This document shows positions 9,204-17,564 of a stretch of DNA of 64,000 bases, in pieces. A program made the position numbers and the translations under genes. Position 1 is the first letter of the stretch. Each line of letters opens with the position of its first letter. This stretch comes from Virgibacillus sp. SK37. Lineage in GTDB: Bacteria > Bacillota > Bacilli > Bacillales > Amphibacillaceae. The notes under the pieces were generated by a model. It did no database searches. It saw only the letters and a program-made list of their open reading frames with translations, and had not been told where the DNA came from. The stretch is from positions 2,890,213-2,954,212 of the forward strand of contig NZ_CP007161.1 in the NCBI RefSeq assembly GCF_000725285.1, read 5' to 3'.

Positions 9204-10394
9204 TTATTTCGTATAGTTATCAAAGTACCCTTGTATATAAACAATTGGCGTACCTTTGTCTCCACTTCCAGTAGTTAGATCAGAAAGTGAGCCAATAAGA
9301 TCTGTCAGCTTACGAGGAGTTGTTCCCTGAGCCTCCATTGCACCAACAAGGTCTTCTCCTTTATTGTCAATGAACTCGGAAATCGCCTTTTGCAGCTCTT
9401 CACCTTTTAACTCAGAAAAGCTATTATCTGCAAGGTACTTTAATTTAATTTCGTTTGGCCTGCCGTCAAGTCCTTTTGTATAAGCTGGAGATACAACTGG
9501 ATCAGCTAATTCCCAAATCTTACCAACTGGATCCTTAAACGCGCCGTCACCAAAAACCATTACTTCAACATTCTTGCCGGTCTTCTCCAAAATCATTTGC
9601 TGGATCCGTTCAACGACTGGCTGACAGTCTCTAGGAAAAAGCTTTACAGCTTCATCAGTAGATTTATTAGAGCCGAGCAAACCGTATTCTTCATTATAGC
9701 CACTTCCATTTACAGGAGCTGAAAGAATATCGTCAAGACCGTAGACTTTCTTGCCACCATTTTCTTTTAGAATACGTTTTGTCCGATTTCTAGTATGAAT
9801 ATCGCAAGCAAGTACGCTTGTCGTATAATCTAAGATTGTCCTCGGACTATTGGAGAAGATTACCTCACATTCAATTCCCTGCGCTTCTACAAGGGACTTA
9901 TAGTATTCAATATAATCTACACCAGTGAAGGTATGCTTCATAAATCCAAAATGGGTACGAAAGTCATCTTCGGATAGCACATCTGTCCACGGATTAATTC
10001 CCTTTTCGTCTAAGGAATCTAAGTCCACAAGATGGTTTCCTACCTCATCAGACGGATAGCTCAACATAAGAACCATCTTTTTCGCTCCCTTCGCAATACC
10101 TGTTAAGCAATTGGAGAAGCGATTTCGGCTCAAAATTGGAAAAATCACTCCAACTGTATCTTCGCCAAATTTAGTTGAAACATCTTTTGCTATATCCTCA
10201 ACAGAAGCATAATTACCTTGCGCGCGTGCTACAATCGATTCGGTTAACGTTACAATATCACGTTCCTGTATTGCGAATTTTTCCGTTTCGGATGCTTTCA
10301 ACACACTATCGACGACAATTTCTTCTATTTGATCACCTTCATTAATAATTGGACAACGAAGCCCTCTAACAACGGTTCCCACAACTCTTTCCAC
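9204..10394 (-). CDS. CofE-like protein (coenzyme F420-0 gamma-glutamyl ligase family)
   Basis: This 396-aa protein resembles the F420-0:L-glutamate ligase family (PF01996-type): an N-terminal [20 protein letters not shown] segment, [18 protein letters not shown] near residue 55, [11 protein letters not shown] near 200 and a [20 protein letters not shown] region. Authentic CofE adds glutamates to coenzyme F420-0 using GTP. No other F420 gene is present here and most Bacillaceae are not known to make F420, so it may glutamylate another substrate. The start is GTG with AAGGAGAGA upstream; it is monocistronic. Confidence 0.7.
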   Translation of the reverse strand: MERVVGTVVRGLRCPIINEGDQIEEIVVDSVLKASETEKFAIQERDIVTLTESIVARAQGNYASVEDIAKDVSTKFGEDTVGVIFPILSRNRFSNCLTGIAKGAKKMVLMLSYPSDEVGNHLVDLDSLDEKGINPWTDVLSEDDFRTHFGFMKHTFTGVDYIEYYKSLVEAQGIECEVIFSNSPRTILDYTTSVLACDIHTRNRTKRILKENGGKKVYGLDDILSAPVNGSGYNEEYGLLGSNKSTDEAVKLFPRDCQPVVERIQQMILEKTGKNVEVMVFGDGAFKDPVGKIWELADPVVSPAYTKGLDGRPNEIKLKYLADNSFSELKGEELQKAISEFIDNKGEDLVGAMEAQGTTPRKLTDLIGSLSDLTTGSGDKGTPIVYIQGYFDNYTK

Positions 10395-10683
10395 AAAAAT
10401 CTCTCCTTGTATGTAAACTGCATATGTACTATATAACTATACGCGTTTTTTAGTGTAGAAGTAAAGGGAAAAGTTAGGATTCTATGGTGTTGGAAGGCAT
10501 TAAAGTATGAAGATTTTGATTTAGTTTTGGGTGGGCTTTTATTTGTGGTGCTGGGTCTCTCATCTCTCATTTGAGTGGCTGCGTCTCTCATATTTCCATC
10601 ATTATTGTCGTTTACTTCCAATAATCTAGAAACCCCATTGTTTAACATAGAACAATGGGTTTCTAGGTTCTAACTATATTTAG
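10395..10683. other. Intergenic region with TCTCA-type repeats
   Basis: Besides the terminator at 10625-10666 the gap holds TCTCTCAT at 10556, 10563 and 10584, with CATTTGAG at 10569-10576 (TTTGAG at 10571). These are the same TTTGAGA/TCTCA words as the tandem array at 11637-11785 on the other side of the ROK kinase gene, here more degenerate. A 107-codon frame on the minus strand has no ribosome binding site and low-complexity content, and is not called. Confidence 0.5.
10625..10666 (-). terminator. Terminator of the ROK kinase gene
   Basis: A long inverted repeat (CTAGAAACCC / GGGTTTCTAG extended by CATTGTT / AACAATG) lies 18 bp after the kinase stop codon. The T tract after it on the minus strand is weak. 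Confidence 0.7.
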
Positions 10684-11580
10684 CTATTCAAATTTATCCA
10701 TAAAATGCTTTGCTGCTCCTAAGAGATTAGCTTTATTATCATTCTCTGCTAGTTTTATGGAAAGCTGTTTTCGATGGTTAGGCATTAATTTATCATACAA
10801 AGATGACTGGATAGCATCCAAAAGGAAATCACCCTGCCCTGTAATGCCTCCACCAATGACGATTAATTCTGGGTTAAAAATATGAACAAGTGACTGAAGA
10901 CCAGTAGTCAGATCATCTACCCAGCTTTCAAAGACTTTTACACATTGTGCATCCCCTTCTTTGACCAATTGAAAGAAATGTGGAAGCGACATCTCACTAC
11001 CTGTAGATTCGGCAACTAATTCAGCTAATGCCGCACTAGAAGCGTATCGCTCATAGCAGCCATTATTACCACACGTACATGGCTTGCCATCCTTATACAA
11101 ATTTATATGTCCAAATTCACCTGCTGAAAAATTAGAACCGGTATAAAGCTTTCCATTCATAAATAGAGCGCCCCCAATACCAGTGCCAATGGTTACACAG
11201 ATAAAGTCATCATAGCCTTTAGCTGCCCCCTTCCAATGCTCTCCAATTGCAGTACAATTCACATCATTCTCGACACTTACTCTCAGGCCCGTATGTTCTG
11301 ACACTAGCTGGGAAACTGAAATACCCGTATACCCTGGGATTGTATCTGTTGCATGAACAACCACACCGTTTATACCATCGATCTGACCTGCAGAACTAAT
11401 AGCCACCCCGGAGACCACCCAGCTTTTCATGAGTTTATCACAAATATCAATAATTTTTTTAACTAGCGCCATACCACCTTGATGTGCCTCTGTAGGCATA
11501 CTGTCATGATATAGAAGCTCTCCATCTTTCGTAAGCACACCAAACTTAATTGCTGTTCCACCAATATCAATTACAATCAT
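10684..11580 (-). CDS. nanK: ROK-family sugar kinase, probable N-acetylmannosamine kinase
   Basis: This 298-aa ROK kinase has the N-terminal ATP-binding motif DIGGTAIKFG at residues 4-13, the ROK signature GIGGALFMNGKLYTGSNFSAGEFGH (about 133-157) and a zinc-binding cluster CTCGNNGCYE near 170. In sialate catabolism ManNAc released by NanA is phosphorylated by NanK before NanE acts. The position beside nanA and nanE makes ManNAc the likely substrate, though glucose or another hexose cannot be excluded. It is separated from nanA by a terminator and a 41-bp repeat array, so it probably has its own promoter. Confidence 0.75.
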   Translation of the reverse strand: MIVIDIGGTAIKFGVLTKDGELLYHDSMPTEAHQGGMALVKKIIDICDKLMKSWVVSGVAISSAGQIDGINGVVVHATDTIPGYTGISVSQLVSEHTGLRVSVENDVNCTAIGEHWKGAAKGYDDFICVTIGTGIGGALFMNGKLYTGSNFSAGEFGHINLYKDGKPCTCGNNGCYERYASSAALAELVAESTGSEMSLPHFFQLVKEGDAQCVKVFESWVDDLTTGLQSLVHIFNPELIVIGGGITGQGDFLLDAIQSSLYDKLMPNHRKQLSIKLAENDNKANLLGAAKHFMDKFE

Positions 11581-11636
11581 GATTTTAACTCCTTTTAAAT
11601 ATGTAACTACTTTCCTAGATGAGAGGAAATCTTCCT

Positions 11637-11785
11637 CATTTGAGACGCAAAACTTTTATTTGAGAGAACCCCCTTCTCATTTGAGAAACAAAGCCCTTAT
11701 TTGAGAGAGCACCCCTCCCATTTGAGACACAAAGCCTTTATTTGAGAGAGCACCCATCTCATTTGAGACACACACCCTGAAAGAT
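11637..11785. repeat. 41-bp tandem array of TTTGAGA motifs (3.5 copies)
   Basis: CATTTGAGA begins at 11637, 11678, 11719 and 11760, an exact 41-bp period. A second TATTTGAGA sits about 21 bp into each unit, so TTTGAGA recurs every 20-21 bp, close to two helical turns, always on one DNA face. Units read CATTTGAGA-ACAAAGCC-TTATTTGAGAGAGCACCC with minor changes. The array lies just upstream of the ROK kinase gene and downstream of the nanA terminator. Confidence 0.9.
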
Positions 11786-11833
11786 CGCCAACCTTCCACT
11801 TCAAAAGTTACAGCCAGCAGCATCCAATTGAAT

Positions 11834-11866
11834 TGAAAAAAGAAGGAGGAAAAATTAATTCCCTCC
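11834..11866 (-). terminator. Terminator of nanE-nanA
   Basis: On the minus strand a GGAGGGAA / TTTCCTCC stem with a short AT loop is followed by TTCTTTTTT, 11 bp after the nanA stop. Confidence 0.75.
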
Positions 11867-11877
11867 CCCCTTAATAA

Positions 11878-12744
11878 TTACATGTATTTTTCTGCTAATT
11901 CTTTCGCACGGGCAACCTTTTCAGCTGAAATCTGCTTCATCGGCTTACGACAATAGCCTGCATCGACACCTTTAGTCTTTAACATTTCTTTAATTGTTTG
12001 ATAAAGACCGTTTGCCAGAATAGCACTGATAAGATCATTCGTTGTACGTTGGATTTCCAACGCCTCCGTGATGTTACCTTGTTGTGCTAATTCAAAGATT
12101 TCACGGGCTCGCTTTCCGTTTACATTAAATGTGCTGCCGATTGCTCCATCAATGTTTAATACACTTGCAGGAAGTAGCATTTCATCAAATCCGGAATAGA
12201 TTAATTTATCCGGGAATGCATGACGTAAACGCTCTAATAGATAGAAATCAGGTGCAGTAAACTTCACACCAATAATCCGATCATGTGCTAGTAACTCACC
12301 AAATTGGTCTAAGCTCATATTTACACCAGTTAATGCAGGGATGGAATAAATAATCATGTCATTATTTACTTCGTTAATGATTGTTTCATAATAATCTTTG
12401 ATTTCTTCAAAATCAAATTTGTAATAGAAAGGAGTTACAGCTGAAATAGCATCATATTTTAACTCTGTAACAAATTTCCCAAGTTCTACTGCCTCATCAA
12501 TATTAAGTGAACCTATTTGAGCAATTAGCTTCACTTGGTCTCCAGCTTCATCTTTAACAATTTCAAAAATACGTTTCTTCATTTCCGTAGTAATCAGGAA
12601 GTTTTCTCCCGTACTGCCATTAACATATAATCCGTCAACCTTTGATTGATCAATGTTGTGGCGGACGATTTCCCGAAGTCCCTGTTCGTTAATATTTCCT
12701 TGCTCATCAAATGAACACATTAGTGCTGTAAAAATACCTTTCAT
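11878..12744 (-). CDS. nanA: N-acetylneuraminate lyase
   Basis: This 288-aa DapA-family aldolase splits N-acetylneuraminate into ManNAc and pyruvate. Visible markers are VNGSTGENF (carboxylate binding), the catalytic tyrosine in IIYSIPALTGVN, the Schiff-base lysine in GVKFTAPDF and GAIGSTFNVNGKRA. The S. aureus enzyme is very similar from memory. I start it at the ATG at 12742-12744, one base after the nanE stop, with GGAAGGG 9 bases upstream; MKGIFTALM then aligns with the family N-terminus. An ATG 9 bases earlier is too close to that site. Confidence 0.95.
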   Translation of the reverse strand: MKGIFTALMCSFDEQGNINEQGLREIVRHNIDQSKVDGLYVNGSTGENFLITTEMKKRIFEIVKDEAGDQVKLIAQIGSLNIDEAVELGKFVTELKYDAISAVTPFYYKFDFEEIKDYYETIINEVNNDMIIYSIPALTGVNMSLDQFGELLAHDRIIGVKFTAPDFYLLERLRHAFPDKLIYSGFDEMLLPASVLNIDGAIGSTFNVNGKRAREIFELAQQGNITEALEIQRTTNDLISAILANGLYQTIKEMLKTKGVDAGYCRKPMKQISAEKVARAKELAEKYM

Positions 12745-12745
12745 A

Positions 12746-13429
12746 TTACTCATCCCTTCCTTTAATTGCTTGGACAAATTTTTCAGTTATACATTTAGGC
12801 CGAGTAATGGCACTTCCCACTACAACTGCATGTGCACCGACCTCTAAAGCCATTTTTGCCTTTTCAGGTGTGTCAAAATTCCCTTCAGCGATAACTGGAA
12901 CATCTACATGCTCCACAAGCTGCCGAACTAACTCAACAGGCTTTGTTCCCTTAGAATAAGGTGTATAGCCTGCTAAAGTCGCTGCAACAATATCGACTCC
13001 TGCTTCCGCGGCCATTACACCTTCTTTTAATGTAGACACATCAGCCATAAACAACTGATTTGGATACTTTTCACGAACCTCTGTAAAGAATTCCTTAAAA
13101 TCTTTACCATCCGGGCGCTCTCTATCTGTCCCATCAAAAGCAATAATGTCTGCACCTTCTTGATGAAGTTCATCTATCTCTTCAATCGTCGGTGTAATAA
13201 AAACTTCATTATTCGGATAATCCTTTTTAATGATTGCGATGATAGGAAGATCTACCTCTTGTTTAATCGCCTTAATATCTTTTACCGTGTTGGCACGAAT
13301 ACCAGCAGCTCCGCCAAGCTTCGCTGCTAATGCCATCTTGCTCATAATAAAATCGCTATGCAGTGGTTCATCTTCCAATGCCTGACACGAAACAATTAGT
13401 TGATTTTTTACTTTTTCCAGTATTTCCAT
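12746..13429 (-). CDS. nanE: N-acylglucosamine-6-phosphate 2-epimerase
   Basis: This 227-aa TIM-barrel protein converts ManNAc-6-phosphate to GlcNAc-6-phosphate. Family features are the N-terminal [34 protein letters not shown] with the catalytic lysine, [13 protein letters not shown] and [13 protein letters not shown], ending in [13 protein letters not shown]. It is the first gene of a nanE-nanA pair with its own strong promoter and palindromic operator. The ATG follows TGAGGAG. Confidence 0.95.
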   Translation of the reverse strand: MEILEKVKNQLIVSCQALEDEPLHSDFIMSKMALAAKLGGAAGIRANTVKDIKAIKQEVDLPIIAIIKKDYPNNEVFITPTIEEIDELHQEGADIIAFDGTDRERPDGKDFKEFFTEVREKYPNQLFMADVSTLKEGVMAAEAGVDIVAATLAGYTPYSKGTKPVELVRQLVEHVDVPVIAEGNFDTPEKAKMALEVGAHAVVVGSAITRPKCITEKFVQAIKGRDE

Positions 13430-13502
13430 ATAAAAACTCCTCAGTAGCCTTTTCGGTTTCCCATAATAAATGGATCACTTACTATTTTTTTCTTCTGTTG
13501 TC

Positions 13503-13531
13503 ATTGTAGTCTTATGAAAGTTAGTTGTCAA
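13503..13531 (-). promoter_or_regulatory. nanEA promoter
   Basis: On the minus strand TTGACA (13526-13531), a 17-bp spacer and TACAAT (13503-13508) make a near-ideal sigma-A promoter about 70 bp before the nanE start. The -35 box lies inside the palindrome at 13519-13558. Confidence 0.85.
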
Positions 13532-13558
13532 TATCTTCAAAATTATTGACAACTAACT
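13519..13558. promoter_or_regulatory. 15-bp inverted repeat, candidate RpiR (NanR) operator
   Basis: AGTTAGTTGTCAATA and its exact reverse complement are separated by 10 bp. One arm covers the nanE -35 box, and the next gene upstream encodes an RpiR/SIS regulator. A repressor dimer site is the simplest reading. A copy of one arm with two changes occurs at the sialidase promoter (54082-54096). Confidence 0.75.
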
Positions 13559-13588
13559 AATATTTTCTTGTTAACGAAAGGAGTTCGT

Positions 13589-14437
13589 TTAATATAATTT
13601 ATTTGCAGCATTTTCACTGATCTTCATTTTAATTTGTTTTGCCCTATCCATATTTTTCATGGTTAACCCTGTACAAATCAAATCAATTAAGTATAGCTGA
13701 GAAATTTTCGATACCAATGTACCATTATCCAACGGACTTTCCTTCACAGAGGATAAAAGTACATAATCAGACAAGCGAGTGAGCGGTGATTTTACGTAGT
13801 TTGTTAACGCTATCACCTTTGCTCCGTTCATTTTGGCAATTTCCACCGTATCGTACACGTCTTTCGTACTTCCTGAAAGGCTTACCGCAATAACCACCGT
13901 ATCAGCCGTCATGGTCGATGCCCTCATTACTTGAAAATGCGGATCGGTCAGAACTTCCGCATGTTTACCTATACGCATCAACCGATTATGCATATCCTCA
14001 CATGCTATACCAGAAGATCCAACACCAATGATAACTACATCTTGACTGTCATCGATGATATCCACACATTGATTTAATACGTCCAGATCGACCATTTCAG
14101 CAGAATCGTTGACAGCCTGAACAATGTGACTGCGGATTTTCTCCACGATGGTCCGATCATTATCATGATTTGGTACCATTATTTGTTCCTGGGCTAATAA
14201 AAATTTAAAATCCTGGAAGCCTTTAAAACCAAGTTTTCGAAAAAAACGCAGTACAGTGGCTTCCGCAACACCGCTTGCTTCGGATAGTTCTGTCAAAGAA
14301 TTATAAATTACCGCATCTTTATTTTCATTAATATAGTTGTATATTTTATGCTCTGATTTCGTAAAACCCGGTTTGTTCTGCTCCATGATTAATGTTGGCT
14401 TTCGTTTATTCCCCTGAACAGCATTCTTATTTAACAT
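13589..14437 (-). CDS. RpiR-family transcriptional regulator of sialate genes
   Basis: This roughly 282-aa regulator has an N-terminal HTH_6 domain (about residues 20-80; LSEASGVAEATVLRFFRKLGFKGFQDFK) and a C-terminal SIS sugar-phosphate-binding domain (about 115-245; VIIGVGSSGIACEDMHNRL, AVSLSGSTKDV). RpiR regulators of sialate operons sense phosphorylated amino sugars such as ManNAc-6-P (family knowledge). The ATG at 14437 has AAAGGA 10 bases before it, while the ATG at 14458 has none. It lies between the TRAP operon and nanE and probably controls both. Confidence 0.85.
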   Translation of the reverse strand: MLNKNAVQGNKRKPTLIMEQNKPGFTKSEHKIYNYINENKDAVIYNSLTELSEASGVAEATVLRFFRKLGFKGFQDFKFLLAQEQIMVPNHDNDRTIVEKIRSHIVQAVNDSAEMVDLDVLNQCVDIIDDSQDVVIIGVGSSGIACEDMHNRLMRIGKHAEVLTDPHFQVMRASTMTADTVVIAVSLSGSTKDVYDTVEIAKMNGAKVIALTNYVKSPLTRLSDYVLLSSVKESPLDNGTLVSKISQLYLIDLICTGLTMKNMDRAKQIKMKISENAANKLY

Positions 14438-14543
14438 CCCATCCCCGTCCTTTACCATAAATAGTTAATAATTACTATAAGTATATCAAAGCATACATAG
14501 AAAAGCGCAAGTGCCTATTCTTGAATATTCCATATCCTTAAAA

Positions 14544-14578
14544 AAGGAGAAAAATACATGAAGGTATTTTTCTCCTTA
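14544..14578 (-). terminator. Terminator of the TRAP transporter operon
   Basis: AAGGAGAAAAATAC and GTATTTTTCTCCTT form a 14-bp perfect stem followed on the minus strand by TTTT. It lies 5 bp after the siaM stop codon. Confidence 0.9.
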
Positions 14579-14582
14579 CCCC

Positions 14583-15863
14583 TTATGGATTCAGTAAGTT
14601 TGGTAAAAACAGTACAAGCTGCGGGAACAGTGTAAGTAATAGCAAGGTTACTGCAAGTGGAATTAAGAACGGTATAACTCCTCTTGTAATGACATGCATT
14701 GGAATGTTCCCTACCTTGGATACCACAAACAAGGCCATACCCATTGGTGGTGTTAAAATACCTATCATTAAGTTTAAAATGACAATAATTCCAAAGTGTA
14801 CCGGATCTATTCCTGCGCTTACCACAACCGGAACCAAAATAGGAATTAATAAGATCAATAATGCTAAGGATTCAATAAACATACCAAGGAATATCAGCAG
14901 TACGTTAATGAGCAATAATAGCAAGATTGGATTAGATGTTACATTCAAGAAGAAATCAGCAACTTGAATTGGAATTTGCTCAATAGCAATCATTTGGCCA
15001 AAGAACTCCACACCAATAATCATTAATACTGCAATTCCGGTTAAACGCATAGAGTCTACGACATTGATAAAAAATTTCTTTAATGTTAGTTCCTTGTATA
15101 CAAAGAACCCTAGGAACATCGCATACAGTGTAGCAATTACTGCCGCTTCTGTTGGTGTAAAGAAGCCGGAGAAAATTCCGCCTATAATAATTACTGGTGT
15201 CAGTAATGCCCAAAAAGATTTCTTAAAATAATTAAATCGTTCTTTTCCTGATGCTTTCTCTGCCTTTTGATAACCACGTTTCTTTGCCAGAAAGTAAGCC
15301 ATAACCATCAAGCTCGCTGTCATAATTAAACCAGGAATGACCCCTGCTAAAAATAAAGAAGCAATGGATTGGTCTGACACTACACCATAAATAATTAACG
15401 GGATACTTGGAGGAATAATTGGTCCAATAATTGCTGAAGCAGCTGTTAATCCTCCAGCATAATCATCATCATACTTCTCATCACGCATGGACTTAATTTC
15501 CAACTGACCGATACCACCAGCATCTGCTAATGCGGAACCGGACATACCGGAGAAAAGAAGACTTGCCATGATATTTACATGACCTAATCCGCCAGTAAAA
15601 TGACCGACAAATGACTTTGCAAAGTTAAAAATACGCTCTGTAATTCCTGATGAATTCATTAACGAACCAGTTAAAATAAAGAAAGGAACTGCCAATAAAG
15701 AGAACGTATCAATACTGTCAATTAACTTAGCAGCAGAGAAATACGCCATGTTCCAATCATTGGTAGCGAAATAAACGAGCGCAGCAATAATTAGCGTGAA
15801 TCCAACCGGCATTCCAAGAAATAGTAGTACGAGCCAACCAATAAGAATTGCAACTGCACTCAT
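14583..15863 (-). CDS. siaM: TRAP transporter large membrane subunit (DctM family)
   Basis: This 426-aa DctM-type permease has about 11-12 membrane spans. Family features include the N-terminal LIGWLVLLFLGMPVGFTL, the FSGMSGSALADAGGIGQLE motif near residue 105, and IGPIIPPSIPLIIYGV. It couples sodium influx to uptake of the solute delivered by SiaP. It follows siaQ with no gap. Assignment to sialic acid rests on the neighbouring nan genes, not on a residue-level signature. Confidence 0.85.
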   Translation of the reverse strand: MSAVAILIGWLVLLFLGMPVGFTLIIAALVYFATNDWNMAYFSAAKLIDSIDTFSLLAVPFFILTGSLMNSSGITERIFNFAKSFVGHFTGGLGHVNIMASLLFSGMSGSALADAGGIGQLEIKSMRDEKYDDDYAGGLTAASAIIGPIIPPSIPLIIYGVVSDQSIASLFLAGVIPGLIMTASLMVMAYFLAKKRGYQKAEKASGKERFNYFKKSFWALLTPVIIIGGIFSGFFTPTEAAVIATLYAMFLGFFVYKELTLKKFFINVVDSMRLTGIAVLMIIGVEFFGQMIAIEQIPIQVADFFLNVTSNPILLLLLINVLLIFLGMFIESLALLILLIPILVPVVVSAGIDPVHFGIIVILNLMIGILTPPMGMALFVVSKVGNIPMHVITRGVIPFLIPLAVTLLLLTLFPQLVLFLPNLLNP

Positions 15864-16331
15864 TTACTCCACCTCCCCTTTCTTCTTGATGTGTTTTACG
15901 TTTACTTCTATCAATCTATAAAGCATAAGAATTGAGATGATAGGTAAAGCCGCATACATATACATATAGGAAATATGCAAGGAAACGATTTCTACAGGCA
16001 CCTTACGCAATGCCATAATATATCCCAAATAACCAATCACGGCAATTGCCACAAAGATTGCCAATTGGAAGATATAATAGATCGCATTTCGAATAACAGG
16101 GGGAAACTTATTGACAAAATAATCAATGAGTACATGGTTGCTTTCTTTGATCCCAAATGAGATAGACAGATAACCAACATACACAAAAATAAATTTCGCC
16201 AATGCTTCCGACCATGTTAATGGTATATCAAATATTTGCCGGGAAAAAATCTGCAGGGTCAATATCATCAACATAATGATGAATAATGACCCTCCAATAA
16301 TTTCTTCCAGGTTAGCAAAAAGCTTTTTCAT
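15864..16331 (-). CDS. siaQ: TRAP transporter small membrane subunit (DctQ family)
   Basis: This 155-aa protein has four predicted membrane spans, including LEEIIGGSLFIIMLMILTLQIFSRQIF, and the DctQ-type WSEALAKFIFVYVGYLSISFGIKE segment. It partners with SiaM in a tripartite ATP-independent transporter. The stop is directly followed by the siaM start, and siaP ends 19 bp upstream, so the three are one operon. Confidence 0.85.
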   Translation of the reverse strand: MKKLFANLEEIIGGSLFIIMLMILTLQIFSRQIFDIPLTWSEALAKFIFVYVGYLSISFGIKESNHVLIDYFVNKFPPVIRNAIYYIFQLAIFVAIAVIGYLGYIMALRKVPVEIVSLHISYMYMYAALPIISILMLYRLIEVNVKHIKKKGEVE

Positions 16332-16350
16332 AAGACTTCACCTTAACTTT

Positions 16351-17376
16351 TTATTTTGCTTCCTGAATTTGTTTTAGATAATCTTCAGCTCCGTCGCCGA
16401 TTTCTTTCAAGTAACTCGGGTATGCTTCAGATACTGCTTCTTTAAATGGCGCTAGATCCGGTTCGGTAACGGTTACACCTTCGTCCTCAAACTTGGAAAC
16501 AAGCTCTTCTTCTTGCTTTTTAACCATCTTTGTATGCTCATCTGCTGCCATGTTAATTCCGTCGATTAAGATTCCTTGTAAATCTTCTGGTAATTTTTCA
16601 AGTGTTTTTGTACTCACAACATACTCGTTATCATTTACAACATGATTTGTCATTGCAAGGTAATCCTGTACTTCATAGAACTTCTGTGCATCGATTGTAG
16701 TCAATGGATTTTCCTGTCCATCTACTGCATTTGTTTGTAAAGCTGTGTATACTTCTGTAAATGCCATTGGAGTCGCAGATGCGCCAGTATACTTTGCATA
16801 GTCTAACAATGTTTCTGCTTCAGGTACACGTAATTTTAAACCTTTCATGTCCTCAAGCTTTTCAATTGCACGATTGGAAGTAGTTTGACGTGTACCATTA
16901 TATGCACTCGCAACAACCTTCCAGTTATGCTTTTCTTCTAAATCCTTTAATAAGTTCTTGCCGTAATCTGTATTGTTAATTGCTGCTTTCAATTGTTCGA
17001 AATCATCTACTACGTATGGAAGTGCCAATAGAGATGCACGCGGTTCCCAAATTCCAAAACGTCCAGCTTCTGCCAATGTCACATCCAATGTACCTTCTTG
17101 AAGTTGTTCAAGCATTGCACGGTCATCACCCAACTGAGAACTTGGGTAGATTTTAATTGACAATTGTCCGTCACTTTCTTTATCAACATATTCAGCTAAT
17201 TTTTCAGCAGCTTTATATTCTACTTGCTGATTACCAGCAACCATACCAAATTTCAATTCATAGCTTTCTTTGGAGTCTCCTCCCTCTGCTGATCCTTCTC
17301 CACTATCATCAGAGCAGGCCGCTAAACCTACTAATGCTAGAAGTAGAATTCCTAAGTAAAGTAAACTTTTCTTCAT
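16351..17376 (-). CDS. siaP: TRAP solute-binding lipoprotein (DctP family), probable sialate-binding
   Basis: This 341-aa extracytoplasmic receptor has a type II signal peptide with lipobox LVGLAAC, the modified cysteine being residue 21. The DctP fold is indicated by LKFGMVAGNQQVEYKAAEKLAEYV, IYPSSQLGDDRAMLEQLQEGTLDVTLA and LKLRVPEAETL; the arginine in RVPEAE is where DctP receptors grip the ligand carboxylate. Neighbouring nanA/nanE and a sialidase in the same window make sialic acid the likely ligand. It is the promoter-proximal gene of siaPQM and follows a cre site. Confidence 0.85.
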   Translation of the reverse strand: MKKSLLYLGILLLALVGLAACSDDSGEGSAEGGDSKESYELKFGMVAGNQQVEYKAAEKLAEYVDKESDGQLSIKIYPSSQLGDDRAMLEQLQEGTLDVTLAEAGRFGIWEPRASLLALPYVVDDFEQLKAAINNTDYGKNLLKDLEEKHNWKVVASAYNGTRQTTSNRAIEKLEDMKGLKLRVPEAETLLDYAKYTGASATPMAFTEVYTALQTNAVDGQENPLTTIDAQKFYEVQDYLAMTNHVVNDNEYVVSTKTLEKLPEDLQGILIDGINMAADEHTKMVKKQEEELVSKFEDEGVTVTEPDLAPFKEAVSEAYPSYLKEIGDGAEDYLKQIQEAK

Positions 17377-17409
17377 TTATAAGTCCCCCTTTGAAATTTG
17401 AAAAGCAGC

Positions 17410-17424
17410 TAAAAGCGCTTTCAT
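17410..17424 (-). promoter_or_regulatory. cre (CcpA) site of the siaPQM operon
   Basis: ATGAAAGCGCTTTTA on the minus strand fits the cre consensus with its central CG and dyad. It lies just downstream of the siaP promoter, about +7 to +21, the usual position for CcpA repression. Confidence 0.75.
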
Positions 17425-17437
17425 TTAATTTACATAC

Positions 17438-17467
17438 ATACTATCATTAATGATGATCAATTGTCAA
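17438..17467 (-). promoter_or_regulatory. siaPQM promoter with palindromic spacer
   Basis: On the minus strand TTGACA (17462-17467) and TAGTAT (17438-17443) are 18 bp apart. The spacer contains a perfect 12-bp palindrome, ATCATTAATGAT, a possible second operator. Confidence 0.7.
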
Positions 17468-17564
17468 CATTATTTTTTATTTGATTATGAAATGTCATGA
17501 AATTAAAAGAAACATAATTAACGAGATTTGTTAATTATTACAAAAATAGCTTAGCTTGATAGAT

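Noticed and set aside
10325-10648. 107-codon minus-strand open frame upstream of and overlapping the CofE-like gene
   Set aside because: It overlaps the CofE-like start in another frame, has no ribosome binding site and covers repeat sequence and a terminator.
11637-11785. CRISPR array
   Set aside because: The 41-bp units repeat along their whole length, so there are no unique spacers, and no cas gene is present.
13519-13558. Terminator hairpin after the RpiR gene
   Set aside because: The stem is AT-rich, lacks a T tract and covers the nanE -35 box, so an operator is the better explanation.
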